In this document: positions 1 through 8,251 of the stretch, one piece after another
Layout of the letters: each line of letters starts with the position of its first letter
How positions within the stretch are numbered: position 1 is the first letter of the stretch
NCBI GenBank assembly: GCA_051657245.1
Contig: JBOFKI010000089.1
Location: 1-11,968 of the forward strand
Source: JBOFFI01 sp051657245
Lineage (GTDB): Bacteria; Pseudomonadota; Alphaproteobacteria; Holosporales; JBOFFI01
DNA: 11,968 nucleotides
Reading direction: 5' to 3'
Notes under the pieces: model-generated
The model's input: only the letters and a program-made list of their open reading frames with translations
Told to the model about the DNA's origin: nothing
Database searches by the model: none
Made by a program: the position numbers and the translations under genes

Positions 1-67
1 GCAAGTTGGGCTCTAAAAGGCTCCATACGTGATCAGAAATATCGTGACGTCGATGAGAAGCTGTCAT
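1..67 (-). mobile_element. 5' end of an IS5-family transposase, cut by the window edge
   Basis: Reading leftwards from an ATG at 67, 22 codons are open to the window edge and include HDISDHVWSLLEP. That resembles the N-terminus of IS5-family transposases whose first domain (DUF4096-like) begins with a 'eIsDe.W..iepLLP' pattern. The catalytic DDE part lies outside the window, so whether the gene is intact cannot be judged. The AT-rich 58 bp upstream (68-125) should contain the element's end, but I could not identify a terminal inverted repeat. The family call rests on a short stretch and is moderately secure. Confidence 0.6.
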
Positions 68-125
68 AAAAAAATCCTTTTTTTGATTGATTCTACATAT
101 CATCCTAACATAAAAAAAATCTTTT

Positions 126-630
126 GACGACACTATCTAGATCGACCGTACGACTGTTAACCTGCATCGCCACGGTGCTGGGTGTTTAAAAAAAGAGGAC
201 CTCAGGCCCTAGGGCGTGGTCGCAAAGGCTTAAGCAGCAAAATTCACATAAGGCCTTTCACCAGGATTTCTAAAGAGCGCTTGTTTATCCGAGGGACAGC
301 GGGTTGATATGAAACGCTTCTCCAACCTTTAGAAGCTTGGAAATTGGGAAGATGTCGTAGACGTTATTGCTGATAAGGGATATGATTTTTATGAGGTTCG
401 CAAAATCATCCGAGATGGTTGGAAAACCCCTGTTATCCCTCGCAAGCAGGGGGCTGTTTGTCCAGGCATTCAAGACAAAGAAAGGTATAAAACGCGGGTT
501 TTTATCGAATATTTTTTTGGAAAAATCAAAGAAAATAAGAGACTTTGCATGCGATTCGACACACTCGACACAACTTATCTTCGCTTTTTTTGCCTTGGCG
601 TGCCTTAAAGCACTTCATTTACTTTGTTAA
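126..630 (+). pseudogene. Decayed IS5-family transposase remnant (N-terminus missing, frameshifts and stops)
   Basis: Pieces of an IS5-family DDE transposase appear in order but in changing frames. Frame of 126: DDTI, a TAG stop at 138, then IDRTTVNLHRHGAG, which holds the first catalytic Asp. Frame of 188: KKRGPQALGRGRKGLSSKIH. Frame of 252: a poorly conserved stretch, then EGQRVDMKRF, an in-frame TAG, and EDVVDVIADKGYD (second Asp region). Then PVIPRK, and YKTRVFIEYFFGKIKENKRL, which carries the final Glu region. A last shift near 580-595 gives FFALACLKALHLLC ending at TAA 628-630. About the first 90-100 residues of a normal transposase are missing. With at least three frame changes and two stops it cannot make an active enzyme. 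Bases 631-798 that follow show no gene. Confidence 0.8.
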
Positions 631-798
631 CAGTTCCATATAGGTTTTTCCTAGATTCCAGCTCAGGTGGGAAGAATAAAAGGAGGGGATAGTTTTTTAC
701 AAGATATGTTCTTAGCGAACTGTGTTCAAATCAAAAATGGCAGAGAAGAGGTCTGATGGTGAAGAGGAGCTTTAAGTGCGTTTCTTAAATTTTACACC

Positions 799-1308
799 TC
801 AACGTGCATCTTGATGCGCTTGTTGGTACGTGCTAAAAATAGGCAAGAATTCTTCCAGCACAGCTTTATAAATCTCCCGCTTGAAGGGAACAATCTCTTG
901 AATTAAAATTTCTGGGGTTGACCACTTCCACGCAGAAAATTCAGGATGCTTTGTCTCCAGGCAAATATCTTTATCTTCTCCCATGAAACGAAACAAAAAC
1001 CAGCGCTGTTTTTGCCCTTTGTGCTTCCCGCCCCACGGTTGCTTGGTTTGGCCTGGGGCTTTTGAGGGGAAATCATAGGTCCTCCAATGCTGGCTTTCGT
1101 ACCAAAATTCAAACGCATCTGTTCCTATTTCTTCGATCAGCTCGCGGTAAGCAGCAGCTTGATAAGGTTCTCCAGGATCAACACCCCCTTGGGGCATCTG
1201 CCAGGCTGGGGTGGTTTTGTCGATCCGTTGGCCCACAAAAATTTTGTTCTTTGCGTTAACTAGCATCATCCCAACGTTTATTCTGTAGGACATGTCCCTT
1301 TCTTTCAT
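799..1308 (-). CDS. rppH: RNA 5'-pyrophosphohydrolase (Nudix)
   Basis: Nudix hydrolase of the RppH/IalA type. In characterised relatives it removes pyrophosphate from the 5' triphosphate end of mRNA, starting RNase E-dependent decay, and it can also hydrolyse dinucleoside polyphosphates. The Nudix box GX5EX7REUXEEXGU is complete at about residues 41-63 (GGVDPGE through RELIEEIG), preceded by AWQMPQGG as in RppH. At 169 aa it has the usual length. Two starts are possible: the ATG at 1308, 6 bp after the upstream stop, or the internal ATG at 1293 (MSYRINVG). The second fits family N-termini better and follows AAAGGGA, but with tight spacing. It is the last gene of the minus-strand run; I see no convincing terminator after it. 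Confidence 0.92.
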   Translation of the reverse strand: MKERDMSYRINVGMMLVNAKNKIFVGQRIDKTTPAWQMPQGGVDPGEPYQAAAYRELIEEIGTDAFEFWYESQHWRTYDFPSKAPGQTKQPWGGKHKGQKQRWFLFRFMGEDKDICLETKHPEFSAWKWSTPEILIQEIVPFKREIYKAVLEEFLPIFSTYQQAHQDAR

Positions 1309-1314
1309 CCCATA

Positions 1315-2244
1315 TTAAGGAGCATCATGGTGAGTTGCTTTCATCACTGCTGTTAAAGGCGCCAGGGCAAAGCCCTTGGGTAGGTTTTTGATCCATGCTA
1401 TGATTTCTTTCAGGGCCAAAGGAGAAAGCGGAGCTACGGCAACCACAGTTCCTTTATACTGAGCGATCATTTGGATTTTTTTGAGCTCCTGGCCTATGCT
1501 TCCCGGGTTTCCCCCCAAAAAATGGTTAGCTACCAAAAAAGAAGTACCTCCTTTGCGCGCAAGCTTTGAAGCCACGCTGTAGGGAGACATCAGCGTATCT
1601 AAAAAAAGCATTCCTCGTTGGCGCAACGCCTTTAAAACGGGCTCCATGGATGCTTCATAGGTCGTAAATGAGCTGCCTGACGCGTGGGTGACCCCAACGC
1701 TCATTCCAACGTTTTCAATTCCTATAGCAAGCCGTTCCAGATTTTTTTCTGCGGGTAAATTATTGAGGAGGGTTTGTGGTCCTGGGTCGTTTGCAGGGTA
1801 GTTGTCTGGTTCCATGGGAATGTTGACCAAAATTTCATGACGTAATTCTTTGGCTTTTTTTGCCCATCCTGCAGGGTCTTGAATAAAGGGCGAAATGGCA
1901 AAGGTTATTTCGGCTGGAAGCTGTTCAAGAGCTTGCTTGCTGAGCTCTGGCTGAGTTCCTAAATCAAGCAAAACGAATGAAATCAAAGATGTCTGGGGGG
2001 TAACAGTGTAAGGTTGTCCGTGGATATCAATAGGCCTTGGGTTTGCAACCTTTCCCTTGGGGGAAGGAAAAAGGCTGATACCTGCTTCAGCCATCGTTTT
2101 TTTTTGAAAATTTCTCTCTTGGAGGTAAATATAACCAGTATAACCGCCACCTGCCAAAAATGCTAACAGCAACAAAAGCATCAGTTTTTTCCAAAAACTT
2201 CTCCTTTTTTTATTTCGTCCATAGGACGTCCTACTTTTTGCCAT
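1315..2244 (-). CDS. YibQ-like divergent polysaccharide deacetylase family protein, catalytic motifs altered
   Basis: A membrane-anchored envelope protein: a basic N-terminus (KKRRSFWKK) is followed by one hydrophobic segment at about residues 21-41, with the rest probably periplasmic. Residues ~86-300 match the divergent polysaccharide deacetylase family (DUF610/YibQ), e.g. ITFAISPFIQDPAGWAKKAK, HEILVNIPMEP, DPGPQTLL, and RGMLFLDTLMSPYSVA. As I recall the family signatures, IDDLG, NNHMGS and GHPHP supply the metal and catalytic residues; here they read LLDLG (94-96 retained), VTHASGSS (185-192) and APLSPLA (271-277). The fold looks intact but catalysis is doubtful. It lies 6 bp after ctpA and 6 bp before rppH, with AAGGA about 9 bp before the ATG. 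The context suggests a role in peptidoglycan or envelope maintenance; the true substrate is unknown. Confidence 0.85.
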   Translation of the reverse strand: MAKSRTSYGRNKKRRSFWKKLMLLLLLAFLAGGGYTGYIYLQERNFQKKTMAEAGISLFPSPKGKVANPRPIDIHGQPYTVTPQTSLISFVLLDLGTQPELSKQALEQLPAEITFAISPFIQDPAGWAKKAKELRHEILVNIPMEPDNYPANDPGPQTLLNNLPAEKNLERLAIGIENVGMSVGVTHASGSSFTTYEASMEPVLKALRQRGMLFLDTLMSPYSVASKLARKGGTSFLVANHFLGGNPGSIGQELKKIQMIAQYKGTVVAVAPLSPLALKEIIAWIKNLPKGFALAPLTAVMKATHHDAP

Positions 2245-2250
2245 TTTCTG

Positions 2251-3636
2251 CTATCCTTTTTGGTGTGTTTTTATCAGGAGATTTGAACTATGTTTACCTT
2301 TTTTTAGGTTGTTTTTGTAAATCCACATGCCACGTGCAAGCTCAATGGCACGTATTTTTTGATAATCTTCTACCTTCCCTTTTGATAATTTTGAAGGAAT
2401 CAGGCTTTCTGGTTCCGCGGGGGAGGGGCTTGCCGTCGAGGGGACTTCTTTGGCTGGATTGTTGTTCCCGTTTTGGTCCTTTTGTTTGAGGGCGCCTGCA
2501 AAGCTACTTTCTCGAATTCGGTTGAATTCATGTAATTTTTCTAAATCCGCAATTTGCTCAATCATAATGTCAGGGGTGATCCCATCGTTTTGAACGGGTT
2601 TTCCATCAGGCGTATAATACCTAGAGATAGTCAGTTTGATGGCGCCACCATTGTTCAAAGGCCGAATCGTTTGCACAGACCCCTTTCCAAAAGACTTTTC
2701 TCCAACCACAAGGCCCCTGCCATGGGCTTGAAACGCACCCGCAACAATTTCTGCGGCGGAGGCAGACCCCCCGTTAATTAAAACCACCACGGGCGTATCT
2801 TTCAAGAGCTCTCCCTTTGTTGCAAAAAGGCTTGTGTTTTTTCCTGAATCCCTTCCTCGGGTTGAAACGACTTCACCGCCATCTAGAAAAAGGTCGACCA
2901 GAGCTACAGCTTGTTCTAAAAGCCCGCCTGGATTATTTCGTAGGTCCAGCACAACACCTTTCAGATTATTTTTTAATTTTTTTTGAAATTCTCCGATAGC
3001 TTCTTTTGTTAACGCCGCAATTTTTTCATCAAAATTTGAAATACGTATGTAGCCGACATCATTTTCCACCTGGTATTTAACAGATTTGACGCGGATCAAT
3101 TCGCGCACCAATTTAACTTCAAAAGGATCTGCATTTTCGCGCTTAATGAGCAATTTAACAGAGCTTTTAGGTTCTCCACGCATTTTCTTCACTGCGTCTG
3201 TCAGAGTAAGCCCAAAAACAGGCTGTTGATCAATGGCAATAATCAAATCTTGCTTTTGCAACCCTGCTTTATAGGCCGGCGTATCATCGAGGGGCGTGAT
3301 AATTTTAACCAAGCCATTTTCCATGGTGACTTCCATCCCAAGGCCGCCAAATTCTCCTTTGGTCTGTTTCAACAATTCTTGGTAGCTGTCTGGGTCCAGA
3401 TAAGAAGAATGGGGGTCAAGGGACATCAACATGCCATTGAGTGCACCTTCCAAAAGTTTTTTTTCCTCAACAGGCTCTACATAGTCTTCCCTCACTAAAT
3501 CTGCGATTTCTTTAAATGCCTGAGCGGTTGTCTGAGGTGTGTAGTGAAGGGGCGGAGCAGCTAGAGCAACCTGTGAAAAAAAATTCAATTGCAACAGCAG
3601 GCCTAATCTTAAGACTAGATGAAACCTCAAGCGCAT
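2251..3636 (-). CDS. ctpA: Carboxy-terminal processing protease, S41 family
   Basis: Periplasmic serine protease with a Ser-Lys active site; family members trim or degrade envelope proteins, including peptidoglycan hydrolases in several proteobacteria. Residues 1-27 form a signal peptide ending VALA-AP. Next come the N-terminal helical region (to ~95), a PDZ domain (~95-180, containing GGLGMEV) and the S41 catalytic domain (~185-360). By spacing to E. coli Prc and B. subtilis CtpB, the active site is Ser293 (GGSASAAEI), Lys318 (EKSFGKGSVQ) and Gln322. Residues ~370-425 are a low-complexity linker rich in Asn, Pro, Ser and Lys, followed by a short helical tail. The full length of 461 aa is usual. 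The neighbouring envC is consistent with control of cell-wall hydrolysis. A weak AAAGG lies about 10 bp before the ATG. Confidence 0.93.
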   Translation of the reverse strand: MRLRFHLVLRLGLLLQLNFFSQVALAAPPLHYTPQTTAQAFKEIADLVREDYVEPVEEKKLLEGALNGMLMSLDPHSSYLDPDSYQELLKQTKGEFGGLGMEVTMENGLVKIITPLDDTPAYKAGLQKQDLIIAIDQQPVFGLTLTDAVKKMRGEPKSSVKLLIKRENADPFEVKLVRELIRVKSVKYQVENDVGYIRISNFDEKIAALTKEAIGEFQKKLKNNLKGVVLDLRNNPGGLLEQAVALVDLFLDGGEVVSTRGRDSGKNTSLFATKGELLKDTPVVVLINGGSASAAEIVAGAFQAHGRGLVVGEKSFGKGSVQTIRPLNNGGAIKLTISRYYTPDGKPVQNDGITPDIMIEQIADLEKLHEFNRIRESSFAGALKQKDQNGNNNPAKEVPSTASPSPAEPESLIPSKLSKGKVEDYQKIRAIELARGMWIYKNNLKKGKHSSNLLIKTHQKG

Positions 3637-3670
3637 TTTAAAAAAACCTTTCTATTACCCACTGACGAGC

Positions 3671-3679
3671 ATTGTAGCA
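3671..3679 (-). promoter_or_regulatory. Candidate extended -10 promoter for ctpA
   Basis: On the minus strand the spacer before ctpA contains TGCTACAAT, an extended -10 element (TG-N-TACAAT, one mismatch from TATAAT). It predicts a start about 25-30 bp before the ctpA ATG. No good -35 box is present at the expected distance, which extended -10 promoters can tolerate. This 174-bp AT-rich gap (3637-3810) is the only long break in the minus-strand run, so a separate promoter here is reasonable. Confidence 0.4.
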
Positions 3680-3810
3680 TACCACATATCTTTGTTTTTA
3701 GAAAAAAAACATAAACGATCTGGAAAAAAAATTCTTATGGCTTTTGTTTAGCAAACAACTGCTAATAAATTGTGAAAAAATTGGAAAATCTGATGTTTTT
3801 GTGATCAATT

Positions 3811-4779
3811 TCAAAGGCCATCTCCCAAAGATAAGCGCTCAATTTTTTCTTCTGCTTTTAAAAAAATTGTTTTGGATTCTTCTGCAGGTTTTAAAAATTC
3901 AAAATCTAAAATGGGGTTGTCTTTTCCATAGCCCGCCATGGTTGCAACCGTTTCACCTTGGAAAAGTGCATCCCCAGCGTGTACATGGATTTTTTCAAAC
4001 CCTGAAAGAATGCTGTAATGTTTTCCGCCATGATCAATGATTAAAGCTTGCTTAATGCCTTTTAGGGGACCTATATAGGTAATTTTTCCAGAGGCTGGAC
4101 ACATGACAGGGGCCAAAAATGTTGTTTGAATAGAAACTTTTTCGCCTGTTGCTGAAGTGACAGGAGGTGCAACAAACGTCCCTTCTGCAGGAAGCTCAAG
4201 TTGATAAGCTTTTTCAGAATAAAATTCAAAATCTGACTGAAGTTGGGACTTTCCAGAATTAGCTGTTTTTTCATTTCGCTCCAAAGAAGACAGGACCAGT
4301 TGATACCTTCGCAGTTCGGCTTGGGCAGCTTGGGTTTGCAGCTTGTGTTGTGCCTCCTTTTTCTTAACCTGCCTTAAACTTTGTGCCATCTTCTGCAAAA
4401 TACTCGTGGAAAGCGCGAGGGCGTGGACATAAGCTTCTGGTTTTATGTGATGGGCAAAAATTGCTGTGGGGGTTTCTCTCAACGAAAAAAACTGTTTGAA
4501 GAAAAAAGAAGAAAAAATTTGTTGATCCCGCTGCAGTTTCTCAGCCAAACATTGAGTATGGCTTTTTAAGCTTTCAAGGCGCAACGTCAATAAATTAAGG
4601 TGATTTTGGATCGTGTTTTTTCGTGTCCCCAAAGACCCAGCTTCGTCCAGGAAAGAAGGACGCGTTTCTTGGGAAGGCGATGGAGATTCTTGAGCATGGG
4701 CTGAATCCATCCCAAAACCCAGCGCGCAACAACAAGCTTTTGCACGCAAGAACGCAATCCATGTCTTTTTTTTAGGCAT
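3811..4779 (-). CDS. envC: EnvC-like murein hydrolase activator (degenerate M23/LytM domain)
   Basis: Periplasmic coiled-coil protein that, by analogy with EnvC, would activate cell-wall amidases at the division site rather than cut peptidoglycan itself. The signal peptide ends in AHA-Q at about residue 29. Residues ~50-195 are charged and helical, consistent with the coiled coil. The LytM/M23 domain runs ~218-298: FLAPVMCPASGKITYIG, then ALIIDHGGKHYSILSGFEKI, then a final strand ILDFEF where active M23 enzymes have HxHFE. The missing HxH and zinc ligands are normal for EnvC-type activators. At 322 aa it is shorter than many EnvC proteins (around 400) and lacks the usual PxPWL-like end. AAAGGAG lies 6-7 bp before the ATG. 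It sits between gpmI and ctpA. Confidence 0.85.
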   Translation of the reverse strand: MPKKKTWIAFLRAKACCCALGFGMDSAHAQESPSPSQETRPSFLDEAGSLGTRKNTIQNHLNLLTLRLESLKSHTQCLAEKLQRDQQIFSSFFFKQFFSLRETPTAIFAHHIKPEAYVHALALSTSILQKMAQSLRQVKKKEAQHKLQTQAAQAELRRYQLVLSSLERNEKTANSGKSQLQSDFEFYSEKAYQLELPAEGTFVAPPVTSATGEKVSIQTTFLAPVMCPASGKITYIGPLKGIKQALIIDHGGKHYSILSGFEKIHVHAGDALFQGETVATMAGYGKDNPILDFEFLKPAEESKTIFLKAEEKIERLSLGDGL

Positions 4780-4806
4780 TCTCTGCTCCTTTACCTAAGG
4801 ATTGAT

Positions 4807-6348
4807 TTAACATAATGGACGCCCTTTCATCAGATGGGATGGTTGAAATCCTAAAAGCTTTAGGACAGTTGGTGCAATATCTTGCAGCTCTCCCTGTTCC
4901 CGCAGCGCGGTTATGCCAGAGGGGCCATTGACCAATACGCAAGGAACTTCATGACAGGTGTGGGCTGTGTGGGGTTGGCCGGTCTGTAGGTCTCGCATCA
5001 CCTCGGCATTCCCATGGTCTGCGGTAATCAACAAGGTGCCCCCTGCGGCTTGAATGGCGTGAACCAGCTTGCCCATACACGTGTCAACCGTCTCAACAGC
5101 TTTAACAATAGCTAATTTTTCAGCAGTGTGTCCAACCATGTCTGGGTTTGCATAGTTAACTAAAATAAAATCATAGGCTTTTGAGGCAATGGCTTTTACA
5201 AGTTGTTCAGTGAGCTCTAGCGCAGACATTTCTGGTTGAAGATCATAGCTGGCAACATGGGGAGATGGAATAAGAAGACGGTCTTCTCCTTCAAAGAGCT
5301 CTTCCCGTCCTCCGTTGAAGAAAAAAGTAACATGGGCATATTTCTCCGTTTCCGCAAGACGGAGTTGTTTAAGATGGTGGGCTGCTAGTATCTCTCCAAG
5401 GGTCTCCTTTGGAATTTCTTGGGGGAAAAGTGGGCTGATCCAGGCCCGATGGGTTTTTGAAATATCCGTCAAAGAAAGCAACTCACGCAATTCTATAATT
5501 TTTTGGGGAAATGCTTTGAAATGGGGATCCGCCAAAGCAGAGGCTAATTGGCGCATGCGGTCTACCCGAAAATTCATAAACAAGAAAGCATCTCCTGGCC
5601 GAACCCCGGGGTAGGGTTTGAGGGCAAAAGGCGGAATATCTTCATCCCGGGTGATGCCTTGTTGATAGGCTTTTTCGATAAGCTCTTGAATGGAAGCTTG
5701 TTCTTGAGTGTGACGCGAAAACGAAGGGAAAACGATTTCTTGATAAGCTTTTTGGGTGCGTTCCCATCGCTCATTGCGGTCCATGCCAAACGCTCTTCCA
5801 CCCACCGTTGCCCATTGGAGCAAAGGATAGCGTGCGAAAATTTTTTGAATTTGAGTAACATAGTCAGATGCGCTTTGGGGCGGGACGTCTCTGCCGTCTA
5901 AAAAAGCGTGAAACCATACGAAAATGTTTTGCTTTCCAAGAAATTCAAACAGTGTTGTGAGGTGGGAAATGTGGGAATGAACTCCTCCGTCGGAAAGCAA
6001 CCCAAAAATGTGAAAAGCTTTTTTGGTATGTTTTAAAACTGTGCAGGTTTCTTGTAGCAGGGGGTGTTTTAAAAAACTCCCGTCATGGATAGCCTGGTTG
6101 ATTCTGGGAAGATCTTGAAACATCACACGCCCAGCCCCCAGGGTCATATGCCCAACTTCAGAATTTCCCATTTGTCCTGGGGGAAGCCCGACTGCTTCTC
6201 CCGAAGCTTTGAGAGTTGTTGAGGGATAGCGTTTGCAAAGGGTATCCCAAATGGGAGTGTTGGCAGACGTAATGCCATTTTCAGGAGAAGGCGGCGCAAC
6301 GCCCCATCCATCTAAGACACATAAAACAAATGGCTTTCGGGTTGACAT
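4807..6348 (-). CDS. gpmI: 2,3-bisphosphoglycerate-independent phosphoglycerate mutase
   Basis: Cytoplasmic Mn-dependent enzyme interconverting 3- and 2-phosphoglycerate in glycolysis and gluconeogenesis. The 513-aa length is standard. Landmarks run in order: VLCVLDGWG (metal Asp13), GNSEVGH with the phosphoserine nucleophile Ser63, SDGGVHSH, DGRDVPP, FRVDRMRQ, FFFNGG, NYANPDMVGHT, TADHGNAE and HTCHEVP. These cover both the phosphatase-like and transferase domains, and nothing essential seems missing. AGGAGG lies only 2 bp before the ATG, unusually close. The gene begins 25 bp after flhB and ends 27 bp before envC, so it is probably co-transcribed with flagellar export genes upstream and envelope genes downstream. 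Pairing with envC/ctpA is common in alphaproteobacteria. Confidence 0.96.
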   Translation of the reverse strand: MSTRKPFVLCVLDGWGVAPPSPENGITSANTPIWDTLCKRYPSTTLKASGEAVGLPPGQMGNSEVGHMTLGAGRVMFQDLPRINQAIHDGSFLKHPLLQETCTVLKHTKKAFHIFGLLSDGGVHSHISHLTTLFEFLGKQNIFVWFHAFLDGRDVPPQSASDYVTQIQKIFARYPLLQWATVGGRAFGMDRNERWERTQKAYQEIVFPSFSRHTQEQASIQELIEKAYQQGITRDEDIPPFALKPYPGVRPGDAFLFMNFRVDRMRQLASALADPHFKAFPQKIIELRELLSLTDISKTHRAWISPLFPQEIPKETLGEILAAHHLKQLRLAETEKYAHVTFFFNGGREELFEGEDRLLIPSPHVASYDLQPEMSALELTEQLVKAIASKAYDFILVNYANPDMVGHTAEKLAIVKAVETVDTCMGKLVHAIQAAGGTLLITADHGNAEVMRDLQTGQPHTAHTCHEVPCVLVNGPSGITALREQGELQDIAPTVLKLLGFQPSHLMKGRPLC

Positions 6349-6373
6349 AACCTCCTGGTCCCTTTATGGGGTT

Positions 6374-7444
6374 TTACCTTTGCTTGATATTTAAAACATA
6401 TCGGATGATTTCTGCAACAGCCTTATAATGTTCAGGTCGAATTTCTTCATCAATCTCAACCGTTGCGTGGAGCACCCTGGCCAGGGGAGGATTCTCAATG
6501 ATGGGAACAAAATGCTCTTTTGCAAGATCTCGGATTCTGAAAGCGATAAAGTCAGATCCTTTAGCGATCACAATGGGCGCACGCATGGTCATGTTCCATT
6601 TCAAAGCTACGGCATAGTGCAGGGGATTTGTGATCACAACAGTGGCTTCAGGAACAGTTTGGGAGATTTGGGTAGCATCTGCAAGTTCATTACGCTTTTG
6701 GCGTTGACGTCGTTTAACCAAGGGGTCACCTTCAAGATGTTTTTGCTCATCCTTCAGCTCTTGATGGGACATTTTAAGATTTTTTAAATTTTGAAACCAC
6801 TGATAAATATAGTCTGCGACGGCCAGGATAGAAACGGCTATCACAATGCAAAGAAGCATCTTTCCTGTAAGTTCGTGGATTTTATAAGCGACGCCAATTG
6901 GCTCAATGCCACTTAAAGCATTTACCTGTTGCACTTCTGGCGAAAAAATAAAGTAGGCCAACGAAATAATGAAGGCTAATTTTAAAATCCCTTTGAAAAA
7001 TTCCATAAAACCGTTTAGGGAGAAAATTTTTGAAAATCCTTTGAGGATGGAAATACGACTGAGTTGGGGCTTGATGTTTTGCCAGACAAAGCGGAAATTA
7101 CCTTGAATTCCTCCCGCTGCTAAAGCTGCTGCCACAAAAAACAAGAAAAAAACGCTTAGAACAACGAAAATACTTAAAAACAGCTCCCGGCAGTCTATAA
7201 GAAGTTGGAATGAATCTAGGGGTTGAGTTCCTATGCCTGCTATCCAATTTTTCAAGATCCTTCCTATGGTGCTTGTAAGCGAAACACCTCCAAACCAAAA
7301 CAAAGCAAGAAAAACTGAAATCATAAAAAAATGATTGATTTCTTTCGAATGGGGAATTTGTCCTTTTTCTCGAGCTTTTTCTTTTCGATGAGGGGTTGGC
7401 TCTTGGGTTTTTTGCGATTTATCTTGTTCTTGTTCACCATCCAT
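6374..7444 (-). CDS. flhB: Flagellar type III export switch protein FlhB, with NPLH at the cleavage site
   Basis: Inner-membrane component of the flagellar type III export gate that switches substrate specificity from rod/hook to filament proteins. An N-terminal EPTPHRKEKAREKGQI signature precedes four hydrophobic segments (about 40-60, 90-112, 153-170, 195-215). The cytoplasmic domain follows, with the basic linker VKRRQRQKRNELADA. The autocleavage motif reads N273-P274-L275-H276 (bases 6617-6628) where FlhB/YscU proteins normally have NPTH; the codon is CTG, two changes from ACG. The length (356 aa) and the C-terminal domain are otherwise ordinary. It starts 9 bp after fliR and is 25 bp from gpmI. 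I see no frameshift, so it is probably functional. Confidence 0.94.
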   Translation of the reverse strand: MDGEQEQDKSQKTQEPTPHRKEKAREKGQIPHSKEINHFFMISVFLALFWFGGVSLTSTIGRILKNWIAGIGTQPLDSFQLLIDCRELFLSIFVVLSVFFLFFVAAALAAGGIQGNFRFVWQNIKPQLSRISILKGFSKIFSLNGFMEFFKGILKLAFIISLAYFIFSPEVQQVNALSGIEPIGVAYKIHELTGKMLLCIVIAVSILAVADYIYQWFQNLKNLKMSHQELKDEQKHLEGDPLVKRRQRQKRNELADATQISQTVPEATVVITNPLHYAVALKWNMTMRAPIVIAKGSDFIAFRIRDLAKEHFVPIIENPPLARVLHATVEIDEEIRPEHYKAVAEIIRYVLNIKQR

Positions 7445-7453
7445 AGAATTTTT

Positions 7454-8239
7454 TTACCTTCCGATGAGTTGGTCAAGGGAATTAAAAAAAAATTCCATAT
7501 AAATCGTAAATATGTTGCTAAGGGCAAACATGAAAATGAAGAAGCTAAGCAAAATATTAAGGGGTTGGGAGATAAAAAAGATATGGGCCTGTGGTATCAA
7601 ACGGTTTAAAAGACCCATCGTCATGTAAAAAACAGTTCCAAGAATCAAAAAAGGACTTGAAATCTGAACGGCAATTTTAAAACCTTGTTGAATAATCCGA
7701 AGTATCGTTTGAGACATGTCTGCCAAAAACAAGTCTCCCCCCGGGGGAAAATAACGATAACTTTCCATAATGCCTTTAAAAACAGCGTGATGAAAATCAT
7801 TTGCAAAAATAAGTGCGAGGATGCACATATAAAGAAAGGTTCCAAGAAGCGAACTTTGCTCGTCTGAAAGCGCTTGATTCATAAAAGCGTTGGAAAGCGC
7901 GGCCTGATGGCTGATGATAGCGCCTGCAATTTCAAGCATTTGAAGCAAGATTTTTGTAAAAAGCCCCAAAAAAATTCCAACGAAAATTTCTTGCAATAAA
8001 ATATTCACAGAAATAGGGGGCGATCCCAGGGTGCCATAGGCTTGTAGGGCAGGAGTTAGACAAACACTGATACAGAGGATGAGAGGGATACGTATTTTGG
8101 AATTAACAATCAAAGCACCCATGCCAGGGGTTAGAAGCGAAACCGTCAGCCAACGTGTGAAGACGAGCCCATAAGGCCATATATCTTTTAAAAGTAAGTG
8201 ATAATTAGCTGCACTGTCCATAGCCGTTAGCCCTTGCAC
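7454..8239 (-). CDS. fliR: Flagellar biosynthetic protein FliR
   Basis: Polytopic inner-membrane subunit that builds the FliP-FliQ-FliR export gate. The 261-aa protein is hydrophobic throughout, with about six segments, and has family-like stretches such as RWLTVSLLTPGMG, LLQEIFVGIFLGLFTKILLQMLEIAG, and LLNRLIPQAHIFFISQPLNI near the C-terminus. The longest reading starts with GTG at 8239, preceded by GAGGGCGAGGG; an ATG six codons in (8221), behind AAGGG, is an equally good start. It is 12 bp downstream of fliQ and 9 bp upstream of flhB, the usual fliQ-fliR-flhB order. No damage is visible. Confidence 0.94.
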   Translation of the reverse strand: MQGLTAMDSAANYHLLLKDIWPYGLVFTRWLTVSLLTPGMGALIVNSKIRIPLILCISVCLTPALQAYGTLGSPPISVNILLQEIFVGIFLGLFTKILLQMLEIAGAIISHQAALSNAFMNQALSDEQSSLLGTFLYMCILALIFANDFHHAVFKGIMESYRYFPPGGDLFLADMSQTILRIIQQGFKIAVQISSPFLILGTVFYMTMGLLNRLIPQAHIFFISQPLNILLSFFIFMFALSNIFTIYMEFFFNSLDQLIGR

Positions 8240-8251
8240 CCCTCGCCCTCG

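Noticed and set aside
706..756. A short frame (MFLANCVQIKNGREEV) faintly like the start of IS1634-type transposases.
   Set aside because: Only 16 residues, and the following frames do not continue the similarity convincingly.
3744..3758. Perfect palindrome TTGTTTAGCAAACAA after envC, as a terminator or operator.
   Set aside because: The stem is AT-rich with a 3-base loop and no adjacent T-tract on the minus strand; chance is likely in this composition.
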